Below, in pieces: positions 25,713 to 33,149 of a stretch of 51,218 nucleotides of DNA. Position 1 is the stretch's first letter, and each line of letters opens with the position of its first letter. The notes beneath the pieces were generated by a model. The model did not search any database. It saw only the letters and a program-made list of their open reading frames with translations, and was not told where the DNA came from. This stretch comes from an uncultured Prevotellaceae bacterium (GTDB taxonomy: Bacteria > Bacteroidota > Bacteroidia > Bacteroidales > Bacteroidaceae), in assembly GCA_900315075.1 (NCBI GenBank), contig OMXV01000037.1, positions 1 to 51,218 on the forward strand. Reading direction: 5' to 3'. The translations under genes were made by a program, and so were the position numbers.

Positions 25713-26576
25713 ATGAGACAACTGAAAATCACCAAGTCAATTACCAATCGAGAGAGTGCTTCTCTCGACAAGTATTTGCAGGAAATAGGCCATGAGGAAT
25801 TGATTTCTGTGGAAGAGGAAGTGGAACTTGCACAACGCATCCGAAAAGGAGACCGCAAGGCACTGGAGAAACTCACAAAGGCCAATTTGAGATTTGTCGT
25901 CTCTGTTGCCAAGCAGTACCAAAACCAAGGACTGAGCCTGCCCGACCTCATCAACGAGGGCAACCTTGGACTTATCAAGGCCGCAGAGAAATTCGACGAG
26001 ACACGTGGTTTCAAGTTCATCTCCTATGCAGTATGGTGGATACGTCAAAGCATCCTACAAGCCATCGCCGAGCAAAGCCGCATCGTCAGACTCCCACTCA
26101 ATCAAGTGGGGTCGGTGAACAAAATCAACCGTATGCTCAACAAATTTGAGCAAGAAAACGAGCGCAGACCAAGCCTCGACGAAATAGCCGCCACAGTTGA
26201 CCTGCCCGAGGACAAGATTGAAGATGCACTAAAGGTGAACACAAGGCATATCTCTGTTGATGCTCCTTTCATCGACGGCGAAGAAAACAGCCTGCTCGAC
26301 ATCCTGCCCAACGCCGACTCCCCCATGGCCGACAACCAACTGGTGATTGAATCGTTGCGCAACGAAATCAATCGCGCACTACTCACACTCAACGACCGCG
26401 AGCGAAAAATCATTGAGGCGTTCTTTGGCATCAACCAACCCGAAATGACACTCGAGGAAATAGGCGACAAGTTCGGACTCACTCGAGAGCGTGTCCGGCA
26501 AATCAAAGAAAAAGGCATACGACGGCTGCGACACAACACTAAAAATAAATTACTGAAATCCTATTTGGGTCAGTAG
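25713..26576 (+). CDS. rpoD: Primary sigma factor RpoD (sigma-ABfr type)
   Basis: This 287-residue protein directs RNA polymerase to housekeeping promoters of the TTTG/TAnnTTTG type found across this window. It begins [20 protein letters not shown], the usual start of the Bacteroidetes primary sigma factor, which lacks region 1.1. Region 1.2 is at about 12-45, region 2 at about 50-120 ([33 protein letters not shown]), region 3 at about 125-200, and region 4 at about 215-280 with the helix-turn-helix [18 protein letters not shown]. Length and order are typical. The next gene starts three bases after its stop, so it is the first gene of a likely five-gene operon. Confidence 0.97.
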   Translation: MRQLKITKSITNRESASLDKYLQEIGHEELISVEEEVELAQRIRKGDRKALEKLTKANLRFVVSVAKQYQNQGLSLPDLINEGNLGLIKAAEKFDETRGFKFISYAVWWIRQSILQAIAEQSRIVRLPLNQVGSVNKINRMLNKFEQENERRPSLDEIAATVDLPEDKIEDALKVNTRHISVDAPFIDGEENSLLDILPNADSPMADNQLVIESLRNEINRALLTLNDRERKIIEAFFGINQPEMTLEEIGDKFGLTRERVRQIKEKGIRRLRHNTKNKLLKSYLGQ

Positions 26577-26585
26577 CTAATGGAA

Positions 26586-27143
26586 ATGAGAATATACAAA
26601 ACTTTTTTAACTTTATTACTGATGCTGGTTTGCATAGCGACAGCATCAGCAAAACCACGGTGTCAACCCATCTATATCTTTGGGGTGTCAGCATCGTTCA
26701 ACGACTCCATCGTCTATATCACCGACATCCAACTGCTCGACAGTGCCTGGGTAGATGACAAGACGGGATTCCTGCTTATGCGCAATGAATATTCCAGCCA
26801 AATGCGCAGCCACTTCACAGGAAAGGGACAACTCAATCGCACATGCATCGTCTGCTTTGCCGACAACGAAAAAGACATCCTCAAGAAATACGAAAAGATG
26901 AAGAAACGCTATATGGGCGACAAGAAAAAACGGCGCAACTTCGACTATCGTGAATTGGACGAAGAGGAATTCAAGTTTGAATGCGTGACACCCACTACCT
27001 TCAACGACGAAGCAGTGGTGATGGACAAGAAAGCTCAAAAGAAAGCCGACAAAGCACGCAAGAAAATGGAGAAAAGCAAATTAAAGTCCGACAAATCCAC
27101 TCCCAGCGAGGCAGCGACACCACCATTGCCACCAAGGAGATAA
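26586..27143 (+). CDS. Small exported protein with lysine-rich tail, unknown function
   Basis: I do not recognise a characterised family. The 185-residue product has a signal peptide (MRIYKTFLTLLLMLVCIATASA). A compact domain follows (PIYIFGVSASFNDSIVYIT, IQLLDSAWVDDKTGFL, GKGQLNRTCIVCFADNEKDI), then a strongly charged lysine-rich tail from about residue 145 (KKAQKKADKARKKMEKSKLK) that ends Pro-rich. ATG 26586 gives the better signal peptide; ATG 26580, four bases after rpoD, is also possible. The gene is probably co-transcribed with rpoD and precedes the HprK-like gene by 44 bases. The basic tail could bind nucleic acid or acidic surface polymers, but nothing in the sequence proves it. Confidence 0.7.
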   Translation: MRIYKTFLTLLLMLVCIATASAKPRCQPIYIFGVSASFNDSIVYITDIQLLDSAWVDDKTGFLLMRNEYSSQMRSHFTGKGQLNRTCIVCFADNEKDILKKYEKMKKRYMGDKKKRRNFDYRELDEEEFKFECVTPTTFNDEAVVMDKKAQKKADKARKKMEKSKLKSDKSTPSEAATPPLPPRR

Positions 27144-27187
27144 AAAACTTCTCAAAAAACATATTATAAAAAGCATATACCACAAAA

Positions 27188-28081
27188 ATGAACCCAGAGT
27201 CAAGAATCTTCTGCGTGGCAGAGCATTATTACAGAGTAACATTCACCGACACTACATACAATAACTTAGGGCTGCTACGTTCAAGCATGCCATTCATTGT
27301 GGACGAAGCACCAGAGCCATTACTCATGGACCTCACTGTCGATGATATGCTTGAGCCAAGACCAAAAGAAGAGCGCAAACGCATACGTGTCTTTGAAGGA
27401 GGCAACGGGAACACCGTAGTCGATCAACTACCCGATGGAGGATACCAACTCATCTACAAAGACCTCGAAGGAAATGAATGCGCACTGATGATTGCCGACA
27501 GAAAGTTCAACCATGTAAAAGTGGCGCTGAAAGGCAACTTCGATATGCGATGCTTCGGACTCACCAACTGTATCATGCTTTCATTCGCCATTGCAGGAAG
27601 TTTCAAACAGACCATCATGATACACGCTTCGCTGGTCAGACAAAATGGTTATGGATATGCTTTCTGCGCAGCAAGCGGAACCGGTAAGTCAACGCAGGTG
27701 AGCATGTGGCTCAGACACCTGCCAGGATGCGACCTCATGAACGACGACAACCCATGCGTGCGCATTATCGACGGACAACCCTATATCTTCGGCACGCCAT
27801 GGAGCGGAAAGACTCCATGCTACCGCAATACAAAAGCAAAACTCGGCGCTATGACACGTATCAACCGAGCTGATACCAACTTTGTGGAGAAACTTACGCC
27901 CATCGAGGCATTCACATCCACATTGCCATCTTGCTCAAACCTCAAATGGGACATCGATGTCAACCGAAATATCTGCAATGTGGTAACTAAAATCGTTGAA
28001 ACTACAGGCGTCTATATACTTCACTGCCTGCCCAACCGTGAGGCTGCCGAAGTGTGCAACGCCGCTATTGCAGTAAAATAG
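27188..28081 (+). CDS. HprK-like kinase domain protein
   Basis: This 297-residue protein resembles the HPr kinase/PEPCK fold used by orphan kinases next to PqqD-type genes. An N-terminal domain (1-125) precedes the kinase-like part: a conserved MIHASLV (His146), Walker A ASGTGKST (162-169), an acidic Walker-B-like NDDNPC (185-190) and FGTPWSGKTPCY (201-212). No signal peptide or membrane segment is seen, so it is cytosolic. The order here is exported protein, kinase, S26-like protein, PqqD-like protein. In lasso-peptide clusters, related kinases phosphorylate the peptide precursor; whether this one acts on a peptide is unknown. No radical SAM enzyme or precursor peptide is visible nearby. Confidence 0.8.
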   Translation: MNPESRIFCVAEHYYRVTFTDTTYNNLGLLRSSMPFIVDEAPEPLLMDLTVDDMLEPRPKEERKRIRVFEGGNGNTVVDQLPDGGYQLIYKDLEGNECALMIADRKFNHVKVALKGNFDMRCFGLTNCIMLSFAIAGSFKQTIMIHASLVRQNGYGYAFCAASGTGKSTQVSMWLRHLPGCDLMNDDNPCVRIIDGQPYIFGTPWSGKTPCYRNTKAKLGAMTRINRADTNFVEKLTPIEAFTSTLPSCSNLKWDIDVNRNICNVVTKIVETTGVYILHCLPNREAAEVCNAAIAVK

Positions 28082-28094
28082 ACTGCAAATCCTG

Positions 28095-28199
28095 ATGACA
28101 CACCATTAATGAGGTAACAGGTTACTACACTCACAGGTTTTAGGTGCTAATTTCACCTTATAACCTTATAACCTAAAAACCTCATATCCTCAGAATAAT
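28095..28199 (+). repeat. Partial relative of the MITE-like element
   Basis: The 121-bp gap before the S26-like gene holds AGGTTTTAGGTG followed by CACCTTATAACC and CCTAAAAACCTC, so it can fold as an imperfect hairpin. It uses the same vocabulary (AGGTTAT, CACCTTA, AAAACCT) as the elements at 13.7 and 29.1 kb, but lacks their AGTTTCGT ends. Confidence 0.5.
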
Positions 28200-28202
28200 G
28201 TG

Positions 28203-28754
28203 ATGATTGGAATTTTTCAAAAAATAAAGAAATTCTTCCGGAGACTCTTCGGCAAAGGAAATAAGCAGAAAAAAACACAAAGAGAGCACAAGGAATTCAA
28301 AAATGAGGAATTCCTGCCTATTGTCGTCGAACTGCTCAAACATAAGAAGACGGTCACCATCCCACTCAAGGGCATTAGCATGAGACCTTTCTTAGAGAAC
28401 AACCGCGATGCGGCTTTGCTCACACTCCCCGGAGAGGTAAAAGTATGGGACCCTGTGCTGGCAGAAATTGAGCCGGGGCACTTCGTACTACACCGCATAC
28501 GGAAAATCGACGGAGAAGACGTCACTTTGATGGGCGATGGCAATCTTCGCTGCGAATATTGCAAACTCTCCGACATCCGAGCTGCTGTAGTGGGATTCTA
28601 TCGCAAAGGGAGGAAAAAACTCGACCGCACAGATGGGTGGAAATGGCGTACCTATTCATGGTTATGGATGCGCTTGCTTCCCCTGCGTCGCTATCTCCTC
28701 TCTGCCCACTCCAGAATTTGGTTAAAAATATTCAAACCTAAAAAACGTATATGA
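28203..28754 (+). CDS. S24/S26 signal-peptidase-like protein without membrane anchor
   Basis: This 183-residue protein carries the S26 signature. S59 lies in GISMRPF (SMxP box), H97 in FVLHRIRKI, and the motif GDGN is at 111-114. This Ser-His arrangement is that of the SipW/archaeal-ER branch, rather than the Ser-Lys pair of classical bacterial signal peptidase I. No membrane helix precedes the catalytic part; the N-terminus is very basic (KKFFRRLFGKGNKQKK), so membrane contact could be peripheral. A GTG at 28200 is in frame one codon earlier, but ATG 28203 is the likelier start. Its stop overlaps the PqqD-like start (ATGA), so the two are translationally coupled. The substrate is unknown. 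Confidence 0.78.
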   Translation: MIGIFQKIKKFFRRLFGKGNKQKKTQREHKEFKNEEFLPIVVELLKHKKTVTIPLKGISMRPFLENNRDAALLTLPGEVKVWDPVLAEIEPGHFVLHRIRKIDGEDVTLMGDGNLRCEYCKLSDIRAAVVGFYRKGRKKLDRTDGWKWRTYSWLWMRLLPLRRYLLSAHSRIWLKIFKPKKRI

Positions 28755-29038
28755 AAGCAAAATCAGGATTCAACCTGCGCGAAGTTTGCGGTGAGCAGAT
28801 TATCGTAGCAGAAGGTATCGAGAACATCGATTTTACCAACATTATCAGTATGAACGAATCGTCGGCATTCCTCTGGAACAATGTTCAGGGCAAGGAATTC
28901 ACCTACGACGACTTGGCAAAACTTCTCACCGATAACTACCAGATCGACGAGAATACTCCCCTCCCCTATGAGCAGGCACTCAAAGATGCTAAGGAAGTAT
29001 GCCAAAAGTGGATTGAGGCAGGAATCGTAGAAGAATAA
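28751..29038 (+). CDS. PqqD-like protein (RiPP recognition-type fold)
   Basis: This 95-residue protein has the PqqD pattern: an N-terminal beta segment (NLREVCGEQIIVAEG), then MNESSAFLWNNVQGKEFT and a helical C-terminal half (YDDLAKLLTDNYQI, YEQALKDAKEVCQKWIEAGI). PqqD folds present leader peptides to modifying enzymes. It starts inside the stop codon of the S26-like gene. A strong terminator follows 19 bases after its stop, closing the operon that begins with rpoD. No precursor peptide was found beside it, so its client could be encoded elsewhere. Confidence 0.85.
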   Translation: MKAKSGFNLREVCGEQIIVAEGIENIDFTNIISMNESSAFLWNNVQGKEFTYDDLAKLLTDNYQIDENTPLPYEQALKDAKEVCQKWIEAGIVEE

Positions 29039-29057
29039 TTTACCACTCTTTTTATAT

Positions 29058-29107
29058 TGCATCCGAGAGACATAGTTCTATGTCTCTCGGATGCATATTG
29101 TTTTTTT
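29058..29107 (+). terminator. Rho-independent terminator of the rpoD-pqqD-like operon
   Basis: A 17-bp perfect stem (29058-29074 with 29079-29095, loop GTTC) is followed by a T-run (29100-29107). It lies just downstream of the PqqD-like gene. Confidence 0.88.
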
Positions 29108-29113
29108 ATAGGA

Positions 29114-29245
29114 AGTTTCGTAAGTCCTCAACTTCTAGGTTATGAGGTTATGAGGTTATAAGGTGATATATGTCGTTAGCCATACATATATCACCTTAAA
29201 ACCTGCAAGCGAAGCGACCTATAAACCATAAAACCAGACGAAACT
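29114..29245. repeat. MITE-like element, copy B
   Basis: A 132-bp element is bounded by AGTTTCGT (29114-29121) and ACGAAACT (29238-29245). It has the same internal near-palindrome as copy A at 13679-13828, and 29168-29248 is identical to 13751-13831. It sits between two convergent genes, right after a terminator. It has no coding capacity. Confidence 0.85.
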
Positions 29246-29269
29246 GGAGCTTGCGAAAGTTGAGTAAAT

Positions 29270-29483
29270 AAATTCGTGTTCCTTCGAGGAATTCGTGGTT
29301 TAATAAATTCGTGGTCCTTCGAGGAATTTCGTGGTTTAATAAATTCGTGGTCCTTCGAGGAATTTCGTGGTTTAATAAATTCGTGGTCCTTCGAGGAATT
29401 CGTGGTTTAATAAATTCGTGTTCCTTCGAGGAATTTCGTGGTTTAATAAATTCGTGGTCCTTCGAGGAATTTCGTGGTCCTAC
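29270..29483 (+). repeat. Minisatellite, six units of 35/36 bp
   Basis: Units start at 29270, 29305, 29341, 29377, 29412 and 29448. Each is a form of AAATTCGTGGTCCTTCGAGG followed by AATTTCGTGGTTTAAT. Units differ by one base in length (ATTTCG or ATTCG) and by GGTCC or GTTCC. The array runs into the stop codon of the aminotransferase gene. There are no unique spacers, so it is not a CRISPR array. Confidence 0.9.
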
Positions 29484-30793
29484 ACGGGATTGTTCTCGTG
29501 GAAGATGGCCATACGCTCGTCGAGCAAGTCGTACTGGTTGTCGTTGATAAACGACGTGCAGACACGCAAGCCTTCCTGACGGCTTCCTGTGGTAATGAGG
29601 CAGATGGCGCTCACACCATAGTACATCAGTTCGTGAGCCAACTTTCCACTCGACATTCCCGGATAGCCAATGGTAAAATAGAAGCCATCAGCGATGGGGT
29701 TGCCCAGGTCGTGGTCATAGACGATGTAGAAGCCGTGACGCTGGAAGATCTCTTTCAATCGCCTTGCCCGCTCGCCATAGACAGCAATCTCTGAACGGAA
29801 GTCATAGGTACCGTCGGCAGCCGCCTTCATGATAGCAGCCAGGGCGAATTGTGCACTGTGGCTTGTACCCGAAGACAATGCGTATAACATTCGTGTAGAG
29901 AACACCATGCCAAATGGCAGACCCTCATAGCGCGCTGCCAGGTCGTCGAAATGGCGGTTGAAGAGTTTGTCGCCAATGCACACCACGGCAATACGCTCTC
30001 CGGCATAACTGAACGCCTTCGACCCGCTGATGAGCAACATATAGTTATCGGTATAGCGCGCCACTGTTGGCTGATAAGGCGGCTGGAACGGACGGCTGAG
30101 GTCGCTGCGGAAATCCATGGCAAAATAGGCCAGGTCTTCCATCACTACAGCATCGTATTTTGTTGCCAGTTCGCCAATCTGCCGCAGTTCATCCTCGCAG
30201 AGGCACACCCACGACGGGTTGTTGGGATTGCTATAGACAATGGCACAGATATTTCCTTTGGAGAGATAACTCTCAAGTTTCGGACCTAACTTTTCGCCAC
30301 GGAAGTCATAAAGGTCGAATGTCTCATATTTGAGTCCCAAGACCTGCAACTGCATCTTCTGCACGGGGAAGCCCGGGTCGATAAACAGCACAGTGTCTTT
30401 CCCCTTCACACGCTGCGAACAAACGAGGAAGGAAGCAAAGGTGCCCTGCATCGAACCGACAGTGGGCACACACCCTGTGGGATTGATATCTATGCCGATG
30501 AACGCCTTGACAAAACGACTTGCCTGCAACTTCAGTTCGGGGTTGCCCTGAATGTCGGGATAGCTGTTGGCGATGCCATCCTGCAGTGCCTTGATCTGTG
30601 CTTCCACACCGATGCGCGAGGCTGGCAGACCGGGGATGCCCATCTCCATCTTGATGAACTCCACGCCCGCCTCTTTCTCAGCGAAGGCGGCAATCGATTT
30701 CACTTCGCGTATGGTAGCTTTGGCGAAATCCTGGATGCCAAAGTCGCGGATGGCATCGTCAATGAGTGATTTGGATATCGGTGTCTGTCTCAT
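29480..30793 (-). CDS. PLP-dependent class I/II aminotransferase
   Basis: This 437-residue fold-type I aminotransferase shows the Schiff-base lysine K259 in ISGSKAFSYAGERIAV, the cofactor-contacting SNPNNPSW (188-195), D220 in MEDLAYFAM, and the arginine of YAGERIA. Its start codon overlaps the iorB stop by four bases (ATGA), so it is coupled to the indolepyruvate oxidoreductase genes. This context makes an aromatic amino acid (Trp, Phe or Tyr) the likely substrate, giving the aryl-pyruvate used by IorAB. The substrate is inferred, not read from the sequence. The 3' end abuts a minisatellite. Confidence 0.88.
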   Translation of the reverse strand: MRQTPISKSLIDDAIRDFGIQDFAKATIREVKSIAAFAEKEAGVEFIKMEMGIPGLPASRIGVEAQIKALQDGIANSYPDIQGNPELKLQASRFVKAFIGIDINPTGCVPTVGSMQGTFASFLVCSQRVKGKDTVLFIDPGFPVQKMQLQVLGLKYETFDLYDFRGEKLGPKLESYLSKGNICAIVYSNPNNPSWVCLCEDELRQIGELATKYDAVVMEDLAYFAMDFRSDLSRPFQPPYQPTVARYTDNYMLLISGSKAFSYAGERIAVVCIGDKLFNRHFDDLAARYEGLPFGMVFSTRMLYALSSGTSHSAQFALAAIMKAAADGTYDFRSEIAVYGERARRLKEIFQRHGFYIVYDHDLGNPIADGFYFTIGYPGMSSGKLAHELMYYGVSAICLITTGSRQEGLRVCTSFINDNQYDLLDERMAIFHENNPV

Positions 30794-31362
30794 CGCTGGG
30801 CTTCCTTTCCTATGGCCAGTGCCTTGAAGTTTGCCTCCACCACTTGCTCGCCCTTACGCCCGAAGACGCGGGCGATGGCAGCCTGCAGTTTCTCGTAATC
30901 CATACCCAGTGCTTTCTGTGCCGCTCCGAGCAGAATGACATTGGCTGAGCGTGGTACACCATTTTCCTTGGCCAATCGCTCAATGTCAATCATAATCACA
31001 TTCTCCATCTTAGCATATTCCTCCTTAATGACCTCCATGTCGGGGTAGTTGGGGATATTGACAAAAGGTGTTGAAGAAGTGATAATCCAGCCATTCTTAT
31101 TCAGATAGGGCAAGTAGCGCAAAGCCTCCATAGGCTCCATGGAAATGATGACATCGGCCTGACCCAGAGCGATGAGGTCGCTGCTGATGGGGTCGGATGA
31201 GATACGCAGATTGCTCTGCACGTCGCCTCCACGTTGTGACATACCGTGTACCTCGGCCTGTTTGATATATAAATTGTCGTTCATGGCGGCCTCGCCGATA
31301 ATGGTGGCAATGGAGAGGATACCCTGTCCGCCTACTCCACACAATATAATGTCTGTCTTCAT
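30790..31362 (-). CDS. iorB: Indolepyruvate ferredoxin oxidoreductase, beta subunit
   Basis: IorB is the gamma-type subunit of 2-oxoacid:ferredoxin oxidoreductases and works with IorA on aryl-pyruvates. The 190-residue protein begins MKTDIILCGVGGQGILS, the family's usual GxGGQG start, and contains EVHGMSQRGGDVQSNLRI, another hallmark. ATG 31362 was chosen; it overlaps the iorA stop as ATGA. An upstream in-frame start at 31419 would lie deep inside iorA and add residues unlike the family. Its own stop overlaps the aminotransferase start in the same way. Confidence 0.93.
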   Translation of the reverse strand: MKTDIILCGVGGQGILSIATIIGEAAMNDNLYIKQAEVHGMSQRGGDVQSNLRISSDPISSDLIALGQADVIISMEPMEALRYLPYLNKNGWIITSSTPFVNIPNYPDMEVIKEEYAKMENVIMIDIERLAKENGVPRSANVILLGAAQKALGMDYEKLQAAIARVFGRKGEQVVEANFKALAIGKEAQR

Positions 31363-32972
31363 TTTTTTGCCTCCTTTGCTTTTTTCTGCTTCAAATGGCG
31401 CTGCAGGGTCTGCATACACTCGCGGCGCGGGATAATCACACTCAGTCCCTGATACTCAATCTCCTCGCGTATGATACGAGTAATCTCAGGCATATTCTTC
31501 GGCAGTGGCACCACCACATGCAGGTGAGCGTCATCAACACCAAGTCCACGGCAGATAGCCTCAAACTTATTGGTGCCTGCAGAGTCCTGACCGCCAGTCA
31601 TGGCGGTGGTGAGGTTGTCGCTGATGATAACCGTGATATTTGCGTTGGCATTCACGGCATCGAGCAGGCCGGTCATACCTGAGTGGGTGAAAGTAGAGTC
31701 GCCAATCACTGCCAAAGCTGGCCATTGACCTGCGTCGGCAGCACCCTTGGCCATGGTGATGCTGGCACCCATATCCACACACGAGTGAATGGCCTTATAG
31801 GGTGGCAGGAATCCTAATGTGTAGCAGCCGATATCACCAAACACCCTTGCGTTGGGATAATCGAGGAGCACCTCATTCATGGCGGCATATACATCGCGAT
31901 GGCCACAACCCTGACACAGTGCTGGTGGACGTGGTGCCACCTTTTCCGACTTGTCGTAGGCTTGTTCCGTCGGGATGCCAAGTGCTCGTTTCACCACGTC
32001 GGGATTCAGTTCTCCCGTCCGGGGCAATTCGCCGGTGAGTCTTCCTTTGACCACTGCATTGCCTGGCATGATTCCGCGCAACATATCCTCGATGAAAGGC
32101 TGGCCCTCCTCGATGACAAGCACAGCATCACAGGCGTCGGTGATTTTCCTCACCAATGCCTTCGGCAGCGGATAGCGACTTACCTTGAGCACGGGATAAG
32201 GACATCCATTGGGGAAACACTCCATCAGGTAATTATAGGCAATGCCACTGGCGATGATGCCAAGACTATGGTCTGTACCATCGGTCAACAGGTTGTGTGC
32301 GGAGGCGGCAGCATCATCCTCAAGATGTTGTTGCTGCGAGGTCACATAGTCGTTACGACGACGGGCGTTGACAGGCAGCAGCACCCAATTGGCGGCCACC
32401 GAGTCGTAGTTGAGGGCATTTTGCTCACGGGGTGTCTCAGCCACCTCTACCACAGCACGTGAGTGGGCCATACGGGTAGTGACACGCATGAGCACGGGAA
32501 GATGTTCCTGCTCGGAGTAGTCGAATGCCTCGGCCATCATGTCGTAGGCTTCCTGCTGCGAACTAGGTTCGAAAACGGGAATCATGGCAAATTTGCCATA
32601 GAAACGGCTGTCCTGCTCATCCTGCGAAGAGTGCATCGAGGGATCATCGGCAGCAAGCACCACAATACCTCCGTTGGTGCCTGTGATGGCGGAGTTGATA
32701 AACGGGTCGGCGCATACGTTCAGGCCAACATGTTTCATACATACTAAGGCGCGCTTTCCCATGTACGACATACCGAGTGCTGCCTCCATGGCGGTTTTCT
32801 CGTTCACGCACCACTTGCGATGTACGTTTCGCTCTACGGCGAGGGGTGAATTCTGAATGTACTCGGTGATTTCGGTCGATGGTGTGCCAGGGTAGGCATA
32901 CACACCGCTGAGACCAGCGTCGAGTGCACCCTGAGCAATCGCCTCATCACCTAATAAGAGTTTTTTCATCAT
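31359..32972 (-). CDS. iorA: Indolepyruvate ferredoxin oxidoreductase, alpha subunit, without ferredoxin domain
   Basis: IorA binds thiamine diphosphate and decarboxylates aryl-pyruvates to aryl-acetyl-CoA while reducing ferredoxin. The 537-residue protein shows the N-terminal pyrimidine-binding part (LLGDEAIAQGALDAG, AYPGTPSTEI), CQGCGHRDVY near residue 355, and the diphosphate motif GDSTFTHSGMTGLL ... NANANITVIISDN. Classical archaeal IorA is above 600 residues and ends in a cysteine-rich domain for two 4Fe-4S clusters. This one stops at IIPRRECMQTLQRHLK plus a lysine-rich tail and lacks that domain. It is the first gene of the coupled iorA-iorB-aminotransferase set. Two adjacent ATGs (32972, 32969) could start it. 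Confidence 0.92.
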   Translation of the reverse strand: MMKKLLLGDEAIAQGALDAGLSGVYAYPGTPSTEITEYIQNSPLAVERNVHRKWCVNEKTAMEAALGMSYMGKRALVCMKHVGLNVCADPFINSAITGTNGGIVVLAADDPSMHSSQDEQDSRFYGKFAMIPVFEPSSQQEAYDMMAEAFDYSEQEHLPVLMRVTTRMAHSRAVVEVAETPREQNALNYDSVAANWVLLPVNARRRNDYVTSQQQHLEDDAAASAHNLLTDGTDHSLGIIASGIAYNYLMECFPNGCPYPVLKVSRYPLPKALVRKITDACDAVLVIEEGQPFIEDMLRGIMPGNAVVKGRLTGELPRTGELNPDVVKRALGIPTEQAYDKSEKVAPRPPALCQGCGHRDVYAAMNEVLLDYPNARVFGDIGCYTLGFLPPYKAIHSCVDMGASITMAKGAADAGQWPALAVIGDSTFTHSGMTGLLDAVNANANITVIISDNLTTAMTGGQDSAGTNKFEAICRGLGVDDAHLHVVVPLPKNMPEITRIIREEIEYQGLSVIIPRRECMQTLQRHLKQKKAKEAKK

Positions 32973-33003
32973 ATAGTATTTATTGAGTGAATTATATTTT
33001 CGG

Positions 33004-33147
33004 AGTATTCGGAATAATCAGAGTATTCAGAGTAATCGGAGCATTCAGAGTATTCGGAGTATTCAGAGTATTCAGAGTAATCGGAGTATTCAGAGTATTC
33101 CGAGTAATCAGAATATTCGGAGTATTCCGATTATTCCGATTATTCAG
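33004..33147 (+). repeat. Nine-bp tandem repeat, 16 units
   Basis: The 144 bases read as 16 units of nine bases of the form AGTATTCGG, AGTATTCAG, AGTAATCGG or AGTATTCCG, without gaps. The array begins 32 bases upstream of the iorA start and ends two bases before the DUF4861 gene's stop codon. Confidence 0.9.
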
Positions 33148-33149
33148 CT

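Noticed and set aside
29270-29483. Possible CRISPR array, because the period is 35-36 bp
   Set aside because: The whole unit is repeated; there are no unique spacers and no cas genes nearby.
29311-29547. Open frame with repeated WFNKFVVLRGIS-like residues
   Set aside because: It is a translation of the 35/36-bp minisatellite, and its frame shifts between units.
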